Below are positions 45,992-55,801 of a stretch of 64,000 bases of DNA, one piece after another (position 1 is the stretch's first letter; the number at the start of each line of letters is the position of its first letter). The notes below the pieces were generated by a model. That model did not search any database, was not told where the DNA came from, and saw only the letters and a program-made list of their open reading frames with translations. Made by a program: the position numbers and the translations under genes. The DNA comes from Paenibacillus validus NBRC 15382 (GTDB lineage: Bacteria > Bacillota > Bacilli > Paenibacillales > NBRC-103111), in NCBI RefSeq assembly GCF_004000985.1, contig NZ_BIMH01000005.1:1-64000 (forward strand), in the 5' to 3' direction.

Positions 45992-48061
45992 ATGCGGAAG
46001 GTGTCCAATCGACAGCGACAAATATTAGAGCTGCTGCTCAGCAGACAAGGTGAAATTACCGCCGGTGAAATCGCCGATGCCATTAAAGTGAGCACCCGGA
46101 CCGTTCATCGCGAGCTTCCGGAAATCGAATCGATTTTGCTGGCCGAAGGACTGACGCTATCCAAGAAGTCCGGGGTCGGCATCCAGCTTCAGGCGGAGCC
46201 CGGTCAGCTAGAGGCCCTTTCACGGCGGCTTCTCCGATTGGATACCGATGCCCACACCGCAGACGAACGAAAGGTTCTTATCCTGTGCCGGCTTCTCGAT
46301 TCCGTCGAACCGATCAAGCTGTTCACGCTGTCGCATGAGCTGCATGTTACCGAGCCTACGATCAGCGCGGATTTGGACGAACACGAAGACGGGTTGAGCA
46401 AAGAAGGCTTGACGTTGGTGCGAAGAAGAGGATACGGCATCCAGCTGGTCGGGCCGGAACCGGCCAAGCGATCTGTGATTGCCAGGCTCGCCAGAGACCG
46501 TCTGGACGACTCCGACCTATTTGGCAAGCCCGGCAATCCTTCCCCGCATCCGGTTACGCGCAAGCTGCTGGAGATGATCGGAAAGAGCAGCTTTTTCAGG
46601 GTCGAGCAGGCGGTTTGGCAGTTGGAGGAGCAGTGGCCTACGCAGTTGTCGGAGGCGGCTTACACGGAGCTGCTTATTCGGCTGTCCGTCGCCATAACGC
46701 GCGTGCGTCAGGGCCGGTGCATCAAACCCGGAGAATATAGTGCCAAATCGCAAGCAGACCGGGAAACGCATAGCAGACTGGCGCTATTCGCCGAATTGCT
46801 GGAGCTGGACTTGTCCCCTGAAGAGTCCGGGTATTTCGCGGATTTGCTTTCCTTCTGGAAGGGGACTCCGTCTCAAGAGCTGCTGCTTCAAGACGATATG
46901 GATATGGTGGAAACCGTCGTGAATCTGATTCGTTTCGTCGAGGAGCGCATCAAGGTCCCGCTGCTTTCCGATCGTTCGCTGGTGGAAGGCCTGCTGCATC
47001 ATTTGAAGCCGGCGCTGGAGCGAATCGAGCAGGGCGAAGCCATTCGCAATCCGCTGCTCTCCCAAATCAAGCGAGACTTCGAATCGCTATTCCTCACGGT
47101 CCGCCAAGTGGTTGACCGGACGATTCGGGGACTTCAAATTCCCGACGAGGAAATCGGTTATCTGGTCATGCATTTCGGAGCGGCTCTGGAACGTGCCAAG
47201 CAATTCTCCCGTCATGTCCGGGCGCTGATCGTATGTACCAGCGGTATCGGTTCGTCCAAGCTGCTGGCGGCACGAATTACGAAAGAGCTCCCGCAGATCG
47301 ACATTGTCGGACACGCTTCCTGGTTCGAGGCGGCTCATCGACCGAAAGAGGATTACGATCTGATTATCTCGACCGTTGATCTCCCCGTGGAAGCCGACCA
47401 GTACATCAAACTGAGTCCGCTGCTTACGGCGGACGAGACGGAACGACTGAGAAAATTTATTCAAACGATTCTCATCGAAAGACCGTCCTCGGAGCAGGAC
47501 GGCATTCTCCAAGCGGGTGGTACCGTTGACCGGTTGCGTATGCTGAAACGTTACGTCGAGGAAATGATCCGACTGCTCGACCGGTTTGAGGTTTATCGGC
47601 TGGACGGTCAACGTGTCAACTACGAGCTGCGAGACGTCATTACGGACATTTGCAGGGTGGTTCAGCAGGCTTACGGCATAGAGCCTATCGAAACCGTGGT
47701 TTCGCAATTGTTGGCCCGGGAAAGCTATGGAAGCCAGGTCATTCCGGGAACGGAGCTGGCCCTGCTGCATACCCGAAGCGATTCGGTGCAGGAGCCGCTT
47801 GTCGCGTTGTTTGTCCTGAACCCGCCGGTCCATATGGGTCCTGAAGGCCGGCACGCCGTGACGCAAGCATTGCTGATGCTTGCTCCGATGGAATTGCCGC
47901 GGGAGAGCCTGGAGGTGCTGAGCGAAATTAGCGCCATGCTGCTGCTGCCGGAATTCATCGTTCAGCTCGGGACCGCCGATGCCGAGACGATTCGCCGCGC
48001 GATATCGGAAGAGCTGGAACAATTTATACAAACAAAAATGGAATGGAGAGAGACGAAATGA
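45992..48061 (+). CDS. mtlR: Mannitol operon activator MtlR (PRD/BglG family)
   Basis: About 690 residues. An N-terminal helix-turn-helix (ITAGEIADAIKVSTRTVHREL), a second Mga-like one (ELHVTEPTISADLDEH near 120), two PRD domains (about 200-410) with histidines in LLHHLKPALERI and MHFGAALERA, an EIIB-like domain with cysteine in LIVCTSGIGSSKLL near 415, and an EIIA-like domain with LLHTRSDS near 590. PTS phosphorylation of these sites sets activity. I prefer ATG 45992 for spacing; ATG 45980 abuts AGGG. It ends overlapping mtlF by 4 bases. Confidence 0.93.
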   Translation: MRKVSNRQRQILELLLSRQGEITAGEIADAIKVSTRTVHRELPEIESILLAEGLTLSKKSGVGIQLQAEPGQLEALSRRLLRLDTDAHTADERKVLILCRLLDSVEPIKLFTLSHELHVTEPTISADLDEHEDGLSKEGLTLVRRRGYGIQLVGPEPAKRSVIARLARDRLDDSDLFGKPGNPSPHPVTRKLLEMIGKSSFFRVEQAVWQLEEQWPTQLSEAAYTELLIRLSVAITRVRQGRCIKPGEYSAKSQADRETHSRLALFAELLELDLSPEESGYFADLLSFWKGTPSQELLLQDDMDMVETVVNLIRFVEERIKVPLLSDRSLVEGLLHHLKPALERIEQGEAIRNPLLSQIKRDFESLFLTVRQVVDRTIRGLQIPDEEIGYLVMHFGAALERAKQFSRHVRALIVCTSGIGSSKLLAARITKELPQIDIVGHASWFEAAHRPKEDYDLIISTVDLPVEADQYIKLSPLLTADETERLRKFIQTILIERPSSEQDGILQAGGTVDRLRMLKRYVEEMIRLLDRFEVYRLDGQRVNYELRDVITDICRVVQQAYGIEPIETVVSQLLARESYGSQVIPGTELALLHTRSDSVQEPLVALFVLNPPVHMGPEGRHAVTQALLMLAPMELPRESLEVLSEISAMLLLPEFIVQLGTADAETIRRAISEELEQFIQTKMEWRETK

Positions 48062-48495
48062 GCATTGTATCCCAAGATAAAGTGAGACTGAACGTAAAAG
48101 TGAACGATAAATATGAGGCGATCCGGATAGCTGGACAGCTTCTGGTCGATGCCGGCCATGTGCCTTCCGAATATGTGGATAAAATGATCGAACGCGAGCG
48201 CTCGCTCTCTACCTATATGGGCGGCGGTCTGGCGATTCCTCATGGCACGAATGAGGCTAAGGCGCTGATCAAGTCGACCGGACTGTCGGTTGTCATCGTG
48301 CCGGACGGTGTCGACTTCGGCGAAGGCGAGCGCGCGAACCTGATCATCGGTATTGCCGCTGCGGGCGACGAGCACCTCGAAATTTTAACGAACGTTGCGA
48401 TGCTTGTGTCCGAAGAGGAGGATATGAAGCGAATTTTGAATGCTTCTTCGGAGGCGGAACTAGTCGATATTTTCGAAAGTGGGCTGGACGCATGA
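48058..48495 (+). CDS. mtlF: PTS mannitol EIIA (MtlF)
   Basis: 145 residues, single EIIA domain with the phospho-histidine in GGLAIPHGTNEAK near residue 63 and VPDGVDFGEGERANLIIGIAA near 87. It takes phosphate from HPr and passes it to the EIIB part of MtlA. It starts inside the mtlR stop (ATGA) and overlaps mtlD by 4 bases. Confidence 0.94.
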   Translation: MSIVSQDKVRLNVKVNDKYEAIRIAGQLLVDAGHVPSEYVDKMIERERSLSTYMGGGLAIPHGTNEAKALIKSTGLSVVIVPDGVDFGEGERANLIIGIAAAGDEHLEILTNVAMLVSEEEDMKRILNASSEAELVDIFESGLDA

Positions 48496-49649
48496 GGGCG
48501 GTTCATTTTGGAGCAGGGAACATCGGCAGAGGTTTCATCGGATTGCTGTTGTCGCGGGCGGGCTATGAGGTTTGCTTCGTGGACGTGAACGCGTCGCTCG
48601 TGGATTTGCTGCGCGAACGCGGGCAGTATACAGTCACGCTGGCGAACGCGCAGGCGGATGCCGAGCTTGTACGGAACGTGACCGCGGTTAACGGTACGAA
48701 CCTGGAGCAAGTCGCGGAGGCGATCGCAGGTGCGGATTTAGTGACGACGGCGGTCGGCGTGTCGGTTCTTAAGCACATTGCCCCGTCTATCGCCCAGGGA
48801 ATCCGGGTCCGGCTGCGCGCTTCCGCCGCGCCGTTGCCCGTCATTGCGTGCGAGAATGCGATCGGCGGCAGCACCCAGCTTAAGGAACAGGTGTATGCGC
48901 ATCTGACGCCCGAAGACCGTGTGCTGGCGGATGGCCTCGTTGCCTTCCCGGATGCGGCCGTCGATCGGATCGTGCCGCTGCAGCACCACGAGGACCCGCT
49001 GCAGGTAACGGTCGAGCCTTTCTACGAATGGGTCGTCGACCGGTCCGCGATGCCGTCCGGCTTTCAGGAAATTGCCGGCGTTCATTATGTCGAGAAGCTG
49101 GAGCCCTATATCGAGCGCAAGCTGTTCACCGTCAATACGGGACATTGCTGCGCGGCCTATCACGGCTATCTTGCAGGCTGCTCCACGATTCAGGAAGCGA
49201 TGAGCAGCGAGGCGATCCGGGCGGAGGTAGCGTCCGTTCTGCAAGAAACAGGCGCCATGCTGGTGCGCAAATTCGGATTTGACGCAAAGGAACATGAGAC
49301 CTATGCGGCTAAAATTATGGATCGCTTCACGAATCCGTATATCGATGACGAGGTCGTACGGGTCGGGCGTTCGCCGATCCGCAAGTTGTCCCCGAATGAT
49401 AGGCTCGTTCGTCCGGCGCTCTTGGCGCATGAGCTGGGCATGGAGGTGCCGCATCTGGCTGCCGGGATGGCCGCCGCGCTGTTGTTCGACTATCCCGAAG
49501 ATCAGGAAGCTGCGGCCATTCAGGCTTTAATTGCCGAACACGGCATTCATCATGCTATTGAAACGTACACGGGTCTGCCTGGGGAGCATCCCATTCATCA
49601 AAACGTATATAACCGTTATGAAGCGTTGAAGCTGACGGTTAAGCGTTAA
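48492..49649 (+). CDS. mtlD: Mannitol-1-phosphate 5-dehydrogenase (MtlD)
   Basis: 385 residues. NAD-binding HFGAGNIGRGFIG at residue 5, ACENAIGGSTQLKE near 119 and catalytic region KLFTVNTGHCCAAYHGYLAG near 213. It oxidises mannitol 1-phosphate to fructose 6-phosphate, feeding glycolysis. It overlaps the end of mtlF by ATGA, so the two genes are translationally coupled. Confidence 0.95.
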   Translation: MRAVHFGAGNIGRGFIGLLLSRAGYEVCFVDVNASLVDLLRERGQYTVTLANAQADAELVRNVTAVNGTNLEQVAEAIAGADLVTTAVGVSVLKHIAPSIAQGIRVRLRASAAPLPVIACENAIGGSTQLKEQVYAHLTPEDRVLADGLVAFPDAAVDRIVPLQHHEDPLQVTVEPFYEWVVDRSAMPSGFQEIAGVHYVEKLEPYIERKLFTVNTGHCCAAYHGYLAGCSTIQEAMSSEAIRAEVASVLQETGAMLVRKFGFDAKEHETYAAKIMDRFTNPYIDDEVVRVGRSPIRKLSPNDRLVRPALLAHELGMEVPHLAAGMAAALLFDYPEDQEAAAIQALIAEHGIHHAIETYTGLPGEHPIHQNVYNRYEALKLTVKR

Positions 49650-49682
49650 TCATCAGAGAAAAGCATAAGGAGGGATTGAGTG

Positions 49683-51428
49683 ATGTCCCATGTACTTACT
49701 GGAATTGCCGCTTCCCCGGGTTTCGCCATTGCGAAGGCCGTGCCGCTGCAAGCCGAGAAGTATGTTCCTCAGCGCCGCAGCATCGATGATGTTCCGGCGG
49801 AGACGGAACGGTTCCGGAAGGCGGTAGCGGAGGCCAAACGGGAGCTGGAAGCCATCAGGCAATCAACGGAAGAAAGGCTGGGCCCCGATAAAGCGGAAAT
49901 TTTCGAAGGGCATCTGCTGCTGCTGGAAGATCCGGAGCTGATCGATGCAGCCGCCGAGCAGATCGCCGAACAAGCGGTCGATGCGGAGTACGCGCTCTAT
50001 GAAGTGTCACAATCGTTCATCGAGGCGCTGCTGTCGCTCGATAACGAATTGCTGCGCGGCCGCGCAGTCGATCTGCAGGATGTGGCCGGACGCGTGATCA
50101 ATCATCTGCGGGGCGTGTCGCACACGACCGTTTCCAGCTTGCTGGAAGCGTGCATTATCGTGGCTGAGGACTTGACGCCTTCGGATACGGCGCAATTAAA
50201 TTTGGAAATCGTTCGCGGCTTTGTCACCGAAATCGGCAGCCGCACGTCGCACTCGGCCATTATGGCCCGGTCGCTCGATGTACCGGCCATTGTCGGGGCA
50301 GGCGCGGGCGTCCATGCCATTCAGGCGGGGGATACGGTAGTTCTGGATGCATTGGAGGGCCGTATTGTGGTCAATCCAAGCGATGCCGAGCTGGCAGACT
50401 ATCGGGAGAAGCAGGCGCAGTATGAGCGGCGCAAGGCCGAGCTGGCGCGATTGAAGGATCGACCAACCGAATCCGCTGACGGACACCGGGTCGAATTGGC
50501 GGCAAATATCGGCAGTGTGGAAGATGTGGCGAAGGCGCTCGAGAACGGGGCGGAAGCCATCGGCCTTTTCCGTACGGAATTTCTATATATGGGCAGAACG
50601 TCGTTGCCGACCGAGGAAGAGCAGTATAACAGCTACAAGCACGTGCTTGAGAAAATGGAAGGAAAGCCCGTCGTCATCCGGACGCTCGACATTGGCGGCG
50701 ACAAGGAACTTCCTTACATGAGCCTGCCGAAGGAAAGCAATCCGTTCCTCGGACTGCGGGCGCTCCGCTTGTGCCTGAGCCGCGAGGATTTATTCCGTAC
50801 GCAGCTGCGCGCGCTGCTGCGCGCCAGCCGTCACGGGCAGTTGAAAATCATGTTTCCGATGATTTCCGTACTTGATGAGCTGCTTGAAGCCAAACGGCTG
50901 CTGCAGGAAGAGAAAGAGAAGCTGCTGCGGGAAGGGGAGGTCGTAGCGGAGCGCATCGAGGTCGGGATGATGATCGAGGTGCCGGCTGCCGCGATCGGTG
51001 CCGATATTTTCGCCAGCGAGGTTGATTTTTTCAGCATCGGCACGAACGATTTGATCCAATACATGATGGCGGCCGACCGGATGAACGAAACGGTCTCGTA
51101 CTTGTACCAGCCATGCCACCCGACGGTGCTGCGGCTCGTGCAGACGGTTATCCGCGCCGCCCGGCGCGAAGGCAAATGGGTCGGCATGTGCGGCGAAATG
51201 GCCGGCGACGAAACGGCGATTCCGCTGCTGCTCGGTCTCGGCCTGCACGAGTTCAGCATGAGTGCGAGCTCGATCTTGCCGAGCCGGGCATTGATCGGCA
51301 CGTTATCTCAACGCGAGTGGGAGGGGCTGGCCGAGCAGGCGCTGACGCTTCGCAGCCAGCAGGAAGTCAAACAATTGGTGCGTGAGCGCTTGTCCCGGCC
51401 AAAGGCGCACAGCGCAGCGACCCTCTAA
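49683..51428 (+). CDS. ptsI: PTS enzyme I (PtsI)
   Basis: 581 residues. It transfers phosphate from PEP to HPr. The phospho-histidine is in GSRTSHSAIMARS near residue 188, the PEP-binding domain has GLFRTEFLYM near 295 and PEP/Mg residues, and the signature SIGTNDLIQYMMAADR lies near 450, with MCGEMAGDE near 500. ATG 49683 follows AAGGAGGG by 7 bases. It lies 33 bases after mtlD and 25 before HPr, reversing the usual ptsH-ptsI order. Confidence 0.93.
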   Translation: MSHVLTGIAASPGFAIAKAVPLQAEKYVPQRRSIDDVPAETERFRKAVAEAKRELEAIRQSTEERLGPDKAEIFEGHLLLLEDPELIDAAAEQIAEQAVDAEYALYEVSQSFIEALLSLDNELLRGRAVDLQDVAGRVINHLRGVSHTTVSSLLEACIIVAEDLTPSDTAQLNLEIVRGFVTEIGSRTSHSAIMARSLDVPAIVGAGAGVHAIQAGDTVVLDALEGRIVVNPSDAELADYREKQAQYERRKAELARLKDRPTESADGHRVELAANIGSVEDVAKALENGAEAIGLFRTEFLYMGRTSLPTEEEQYNSYKHVLEKMEGKPVVIRTLDIGGDKELPYMSLPKESNPFLGLRALRLCLSREDLFRTQLRALLRASRHGQLKIMFPMISVLDELLEAKRLLQEEKEKLLREGEVVAERIEVGMMIEVPAAAIGADIFASEVDFFSIGTNDLIQYMMAADRMNETVSYLYQPCHPTVLRLVQTVIRAARREGKWVGMCGEMAGDETAIPLLLGLGLHEFSMSASSILPSRALIGTLSQREWEGLAEQALTLRSQQEVKQLVRERLSRPKAHSAATL

Positions 51429-51453
51429 ATTTAAAGGAACGAGGTAATCAAAC

Positions 51454-51714
51454 ATGATCAGTCAAACATTTACCGTTATCAACCCGACAGGGTTCCATGT
51501 GCGTCCTTCCAAGGAATTCGTACAAACCGCAAGCGCCTTTCCTTGTAAAATCAACGTGATCAACAAAGATAAAAAAGCGAATGGAAAAAGCTCGATCAGT
51601 ATGCTGACCCTCGGCATCGCGGCCGGCGATCAGGTGGTGCTTGAAATCGACGGCGAACAAGAGGCCGAAGCCATGGAAAAGCTCGGCGCCTTACTTGTGA
51701 AAATATATGAGTAG
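51454..51714 (+). CDS. ptsH: HPr-family phosphocarrier
   Basis: 86 residues. The phospho-histidine is in GFHVRPSK at residue 15 and a serine aligned with the regulatory Ser46 is in KSSISMLTLGI near 46. The active loop departs from the usual GIHARPA (Phe, Val and Ser substitutions). If Ser46 is phosphorylated by HPr kinase it could act in CcpA control, but the altered surface suggests a dedicated mannitol HPr. AAAGGAACGAGG precedes ATG 51454. Confidence 0.88.
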   Translation: MISQTFTVINPTGFHVRPSKEFVQTASAFPCKINVINKDKKANGKSSISMLTLGIAAGDQVVLEIDGEQEAEAMEKLGALLVKIYE

Positions 51715-51728
51715 TTTGCCTAAAACCG

Positions 51729-51768
51729 ATAACCTTGCTCCGTTTGTACGGGGTAAGGTTATTTTTTT
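51729..51768 (+). terminator. Terminator of the mtl-pts operon
   Basis: ATAACCTTGCTCCG at 51729-51742 pairs with CGGGGTAAGGTTAT at 51749-51762, with a run of T after it. Confidence 0.85.
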
Positions 51769-51782
51769 ATTGAACCCCCGGC

Positions 51783-52157
51783 TTAGTCGCCCATTTGCAA
51801 ATTTCTTACGCGTCTTCGCAGCTCGGCGGCCACTTCTGTAGGATTTTCGTGTTGAAAAATGACATAGGCGTACTTGTTGTGTCCTTCCAATTCAATAATG
51901 ACAAGGGACTGACGGCTCTCGTAAGAGAGAAAGTACCACTTGTCCGCATGCTTGAAGCTCCCCTCGTAAATATGAAGCGGCGATATGGAAGTGCCAGGCA
52001 TTCTAAGCATCCATCTGGGGGCATCGAAATCATCCACAAATACGCTTTTGATCGTCGAATAGGGAATGGTTACTTTTTGTTTGAGAGCGAAGAAACAGTG
52101 CAGTCCCGTGAGATTTAAAGTAAATTCGGTCTCTCCAAACCGGACAGTTCTTCCCAT
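51783..52157 (-). CDS. PH-like hypothetical protein
   Basis: 124 residues, mostly beta strands with one C-terminal helix (NPTEVAAELRRRVRNL), the outline of a bacterial PH-like domain. Strands such as VTIPYSTIKSVFVDD and KWYFLSYESRQSLVIIEL fit. Function unknown. It starts at ATG 52157, ten bases after AAAGGAGG; upstream in-frame codons lie before that site. Confidence 0.65.
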   Translation of the reverse strand: MGRTVRFGETEFTLNLTGLHCFFALKQKVTIPYSTIKSVFVDDFDAPRWMLRMPGTSISPLHIYEGSFKHADKWYFLSYESRQSLVIIELEGHNKYAYVIFQHENPTEVAAELRRRVRNLQMGD

Positions 52158-52394
52158 ACTCTTGACGCCTCCTTTGTTCATGAATGATACCCTAATCATA
52201 TCATAAGTGGATTTCCGCTATCCTCAGATGCACACAAGATATCCGTTGAATACGGGTTGAATAGAGCCCGGTTCAGACTGGCTATTTCATGTTTAAAACG
52301 GAATAGAGCCTTTTTTGGCCTATTTTCGGGAATAATAAGGATTGAAACGGTTAGTTGGATGAGTCCGATGTACTTCGGCATCTGGAGGTGTGTT

Positions 52395-52885
52395 ATGAGC
52401 AGCTTTTGGAAGTGGGTCAAAAAAGGAAATACGTCTTCGGCTGTGGCCGCATTAGGCAACGCGGCGATTGCGATTCTGAAAGGCGTCGCCGCAGCGCTCA
52501 GTGGAAGCGGTGCAATGTTTGCATCGGCCATGCACTCGGTTGCGGACGCCGTAAACCAAGGCTTCGTCTTCGTGGGCAGCGTACTGGCGTCGCGGCGCCG
52601 GTTGAAGTGGAATCGAAGATCGCCCGGATGATTCTGGACAGCCCGGATGTGACGGATATCAACAAGCTGCGCATTATTCAAGAAGGGCGCGCGTATCACG
52701 TCGAAGGGTACATCGAGCTGCGGAAGGGGCTTACGCTTGCGGATGCGGATGACATTAAGTTCCGCGTGCGCGACAAGCTGCTGGCCGAGTCCGACATTAC
52801 CGACGTGACGCTCGGGATCATTGAGGACAACGGGGTTCAGGATTGGAAGGGCCGTGAAGAAAGGCCGGTGAACGGCGGCGTGTAA
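52395..52885 (+). pseudogene. Cation diffusion facilitator gene with large internal deletion
   Basis: Frame one starts at ATG 52395 after GGAGG with the typical CDF N terminus (NTSSAVAALGNAAIAILKG, GAMFASAMHSVADAVNQGFVFVGSVLA). At about 52588-52605 the sequence jumps into another frame that gives a CDF C-terminal part (VEVESKIARMILDSPDVTDI … GRAYHVEGYIELRKGLTLADADDIKFRVRD). The intervening membrane helices and metal sites, roughly 150-200 residues, are missing and the two halves are out of frame. It cannot make a transporter. Confidence 0.85.
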
Positions 52886-53149
52886 GGGTAAGAGGGTGTG
52901 CTGCTGGCTCCCTTTACGTCTTTATCGTAACCATAGCAGAACAGCGATGCGCAATTTGATCGAAATGGGTACCGCTATACTCTCAAAAGACCAATAAAGC
53001 ACCCCCTGTCCGTTATGGTTTGCCGCAGTCCCCGCATGCTCCGAGTAAGGAATCATCGTTCCTCTATGTTTTTTTGCCGCCGATACGGAGGCTTCCGGCT
53101 ATGCCTGAAGGATGTCGATCCATCCTGTAACGCAGTCATGGCGTTCATG

Positions 53150-55291
53150 CTACCCGAATGCAAGCGGCGACGGTTCCGTTTCGTAGAACAGTTTCAGCTC
53201 ATGCAGAGCGCGCGTGCAGCCGACATAGAGCAGCTTGGCATCCCACGTCGTTCGCTCATAGTGGACGGGATCGACGTCGACGATCAGCACCGTATCGAAC
53301 TCCAAGCCCTTGGCCATATAAACCGGAAGGACGGACACGCCGCCTTCGTAATGCTGCTGACCGGCGCTGATACGATGCACCTGTCCGCAGCCCGCTTGCA
53401 GCAGCGCTTCGTGAAGCACCGTGCTGCCGCACTCGGTACGCGTCAAGATGGCCAGCGTGCCTGCCTCTTGCTTTGCCCGAAACCGGGCAATCTCCTCGAC
53501 CAGCCGCGGCACCAGCGCCGCTCCCGGAACCTGCTCCAGCTCGACCTCGTCGCCGCTGCGAAACACAGGTACAGCGAGGGCCGGAGGCTCTTCGGGCGCT
53601 CGCTGAAGCACGCTGTTCGCGAACTGAATGATTTCCGTCGTCGACCGGTAGCTGCGGTTGAGGGTGAAAAATCCGCGCTGCTCCGGCGCAAACAAGTCCA
53701 GCAGCTCCTCCCAGCGATGAATGCCTTGGTAGGCATGGATGCCTTGCGACAAATCGCCCAAGATCGTAAACGACCCGTTCTTCGTATGATGGGACAGCAG
53801 CGCGACTTGAAACGGCGAGAAGTCCTGCGCTTCGTCGATTACCGTATGATCGAACCGGTGGTTGCCGGGAATGCCATGGAATCGCTCGCGGATGTAGAGA
53901 AGAGGCGCCAAATCTTCGGGCTGCACCCGCTTTTTTTTCGCCAGCAGGCGGGTTTGCTCGCGTATCGGTTCGGGAATCGCCAAGCCGTCCGATCCCGCCC
54001 GGACAAAAGCCGCGGCTTCCGCTTCGGGCTGAACCAACTCCTTATAGAACGCAAACGGGGAGTAAGCCGTCCAACGTTTGCCATATTCACGCAGCCGCGT
54101 CGTTAATTTCTTCTTATATTCCTTCCGAAGGTGAACTTCCCATACTTTGTCCAGCTCCATCTCGGCCCAGCGCTTCATACGGGCAAGTACGCGTTCGCGT
54201 CGCTTCATCAACGGCTCGTGCTTGTTCTCTACATCGTACCATTGCTTTACGATCGCGGCAGGCAGCTTCTTGCCTTCCCACGGTGAGAACGGTTCCGTCG
54301 GAACCGCCTGCGCTTCATACGCCTTCAGCATGCTGTCGATCCAGTGCATGTAACGAATCGAGCCCTTGAAACGTCCCGGAGCGGTATCATCGGCGGCGGG
54401 TCGGTCCGCACCGACCTGAAACCATCGATTCAACCGTTCGCCCGAATCGGCGAGCGAAACTTCGTCCTCCAGCAGTTCCAGCGCCCAGTCGGTAAACGTC
54501 GTTTGTTGGATATGGCCGACGCCGAGCTCGGGCAGCACGCCGGAAATATAATCGAGGAACATCCGGTTCGGCGCAAAAATAATCATTTTCTCCGCTTTCA
54601 CTTGATCGCGGTATTGGTAGAGGAGGAACGCTAAACGGTGCAGCGCGACGGTCGTCTTGCCGCTCCCTGCGACGCCTTGGATGACGAGTGCGTCGTTCTT
54701 GCCCGCCCGGATGATCGCGTCCTGTTCCGCTTGTATGGTCGACACGATATCGCGCAGCTTATTGTCCTTGTTTTCCCCGAGCCGGTACAGCAGAAATTCG
54801 TCCGTCACGGCCATCGCATCCGATTCGCGGTCGAAGGTATCGACCACCCGTTGCAAAATCTGCTTGCGGATGACGAGATTTCGTTTCAAATAGACGAGCC
54901 CCGCCACGGTGCCGTCCGGCGACTCGTAGCTGGCGGCGTCACGCCCGCCGGTGAACGAGTAGAACAAGCTGGCGGCCGGCGCCCGCCAATCGATCACGAG
55001 CAGCTCGGGCGAATCGGCTTTCTCTACGCCGAATTTACCGATATACATGGGCGTAGGTTCGGGCTTGCCTTCTTCCTGAAAGTCGAGCCGGCCGAAATAA
55101 GGTTCGGGGGTCGCTTGCGCGAGGTTGCGGCGTTTCGTCTCGCGGATCGATTCCAGGACCTGCTCCGACACATCTTGACCGGTGTAACGGGGAACGGCTT
55201 CGAGCCTTGCAAGATGATCTTCCATCTCGCGGATCGTTTGCTCCAAATGAGCAAGTTCCTCTTGATAAGCCTGGTGCAAAGCGGTTTCCAT
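53150..55291 (-). CDS. helD: RNA polymerase recycling helicase HelD
   Basis: About 713 residues, a UvrD/Rep-like superfamily 1 ATPase that ejects stalled or idle RNA polymerase from DNA. An N-terminal coiled coil (about 1-60) reaches into the polymerase channel. Features: VIDWRAPAASLFY near 100, Walker A GVAGSGKTTVALHR near 205, DEAQDFSPFQ near 485 (Walker B), and helicase motifs SYRSTTEI near 550 and VLPVYMAKGLEFD near 655. Start ATG 55291 has GGGAGG at 7 bases; ATG 55297 abuts it. Confidence 0.9.
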   Translation of the reverse strand: METALHQAYQEELAHLEQTIREMEDHLARLEAVPRYTGQDVSEQVLESIRETKRRNLAQATPEPYFGRLDFQEEGKPEPTPMYIGKFGVEKADSPELLVIDWRAPAASLFYSFTGGRDAASYESPDGTVAGLVYLKRNLVIRKQILQRVVDTFDRESDAMAVTDEFLLYRLGENKDNKLRDIVSTIQAEQDAIIRAGKNDALVIQGVAGSGKTTVALHRLAFLLYQYRDQVKAEKMIIFAPNRMFLDYISGVLPELGVGHIQQTTFTDWALELLEDEVSLADSGERLNRWFQVGADRPAADDTAPGRFKGSIRYMHWIDSMLKAYEAQAVPTEPFSPWEGKKLPAAIVKQWYDVENKHEPLMKRRERVLARMKRWAEMELDKVWEVHLRKEYKKKLTTRLREYGKRWTAYSPFAFYKELVQPEAEAAAFVRAGSDGLAIPEPIREQTRLLAKKKRVQPEDLAPLLYIRERFHGIPGNHRFDHTVIDEAQDFSPFQVALLSHHTKNGSFTILGDLSQGIHAYQGIHRWEELLDLFAPEQRGFFTLNRSYRSTTEIIQFANSVLQRAPEEPPALAVPVFRSGDEVELEQVPGAALVPRLVEEIARFRAKQEAGTLAILTRTECGSTVLHEALLQAGCGQVHRISAGQQHYEGGVSVLPVYMAKGLEFDTVLIVDVDPVHYERTTWDAKLLYVGCTRALHELKLFYETEPSPLAFG

Positions 55292-55517
55292 CTTCATACC
55301 TCCCGTTTAATGAGATCCCAATAACTGACAACAGGAGGTCGATTATAACATAAAGCAGGAAGGTCGGCAACCGGCGTTGAATCCGGTTATTGCGGCTGAA
55401 GCGGCAACCTATTATTATAGAATCAGAGAATGGCAAATTCCGGTATAAAAGAAAAGATAAACAGCCCGCCGCCGGCCTCGAGGGCCGAACGTCAGGCTGC
55501 CGTTGCCATTCCGGGAG

Positions 55518-55664
55518 TCAGCCTCCGTTGAGGTGTTTCTTGGATGCCAGCATTTTCTCCGGATCGCCCTTCCCTTGGTGCTCGCGGTTTTTCTCGTCTT
55601 TGGCTTGTGTATCGTGGAGCTTCGCTACAAACTCCCCGGTTGTTCCTTTCAAGTCATCGCGCAT
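55518..55664 (-). CDS. DUF4023 small peptide
   Basis: 48 residues, very hydrophilic, matching the DUF4023 pattern as I know it: a first helix EFVAKLHDTQAKDEKNREHQ and a lysine-rich end GKGDPEKMLASKKH. These peptides are widespread in Bacillales with no known role. A strong AAAGGAGG precedes ATG 55664. Confidence 0.75.
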   Translation of the reverse strand: MRDDLKGTTGEFVAKLHDTQAKDEKNREHQGKGDPEKMLASKKHLNGG

Positions 55665-55801
55665 ACTGATCCCTCCTTTCACGCAACACGTAGTATGCCC
55701 GTAGTCGAATGAAATCACCCGAATCGCCGCAAGGATAAAACAGTCGTTCTTACGATAAACTAAACGGATGGACGATGGTAAAAAAAGGAGGACTAGCCGT
55801 A

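Noticed and set aside
52886-53149. Possible gene between the broken CDF gene and helD
   Set aside because: No start with ribosome site and no protein-like frame; 264 bases with nothing recognisable.
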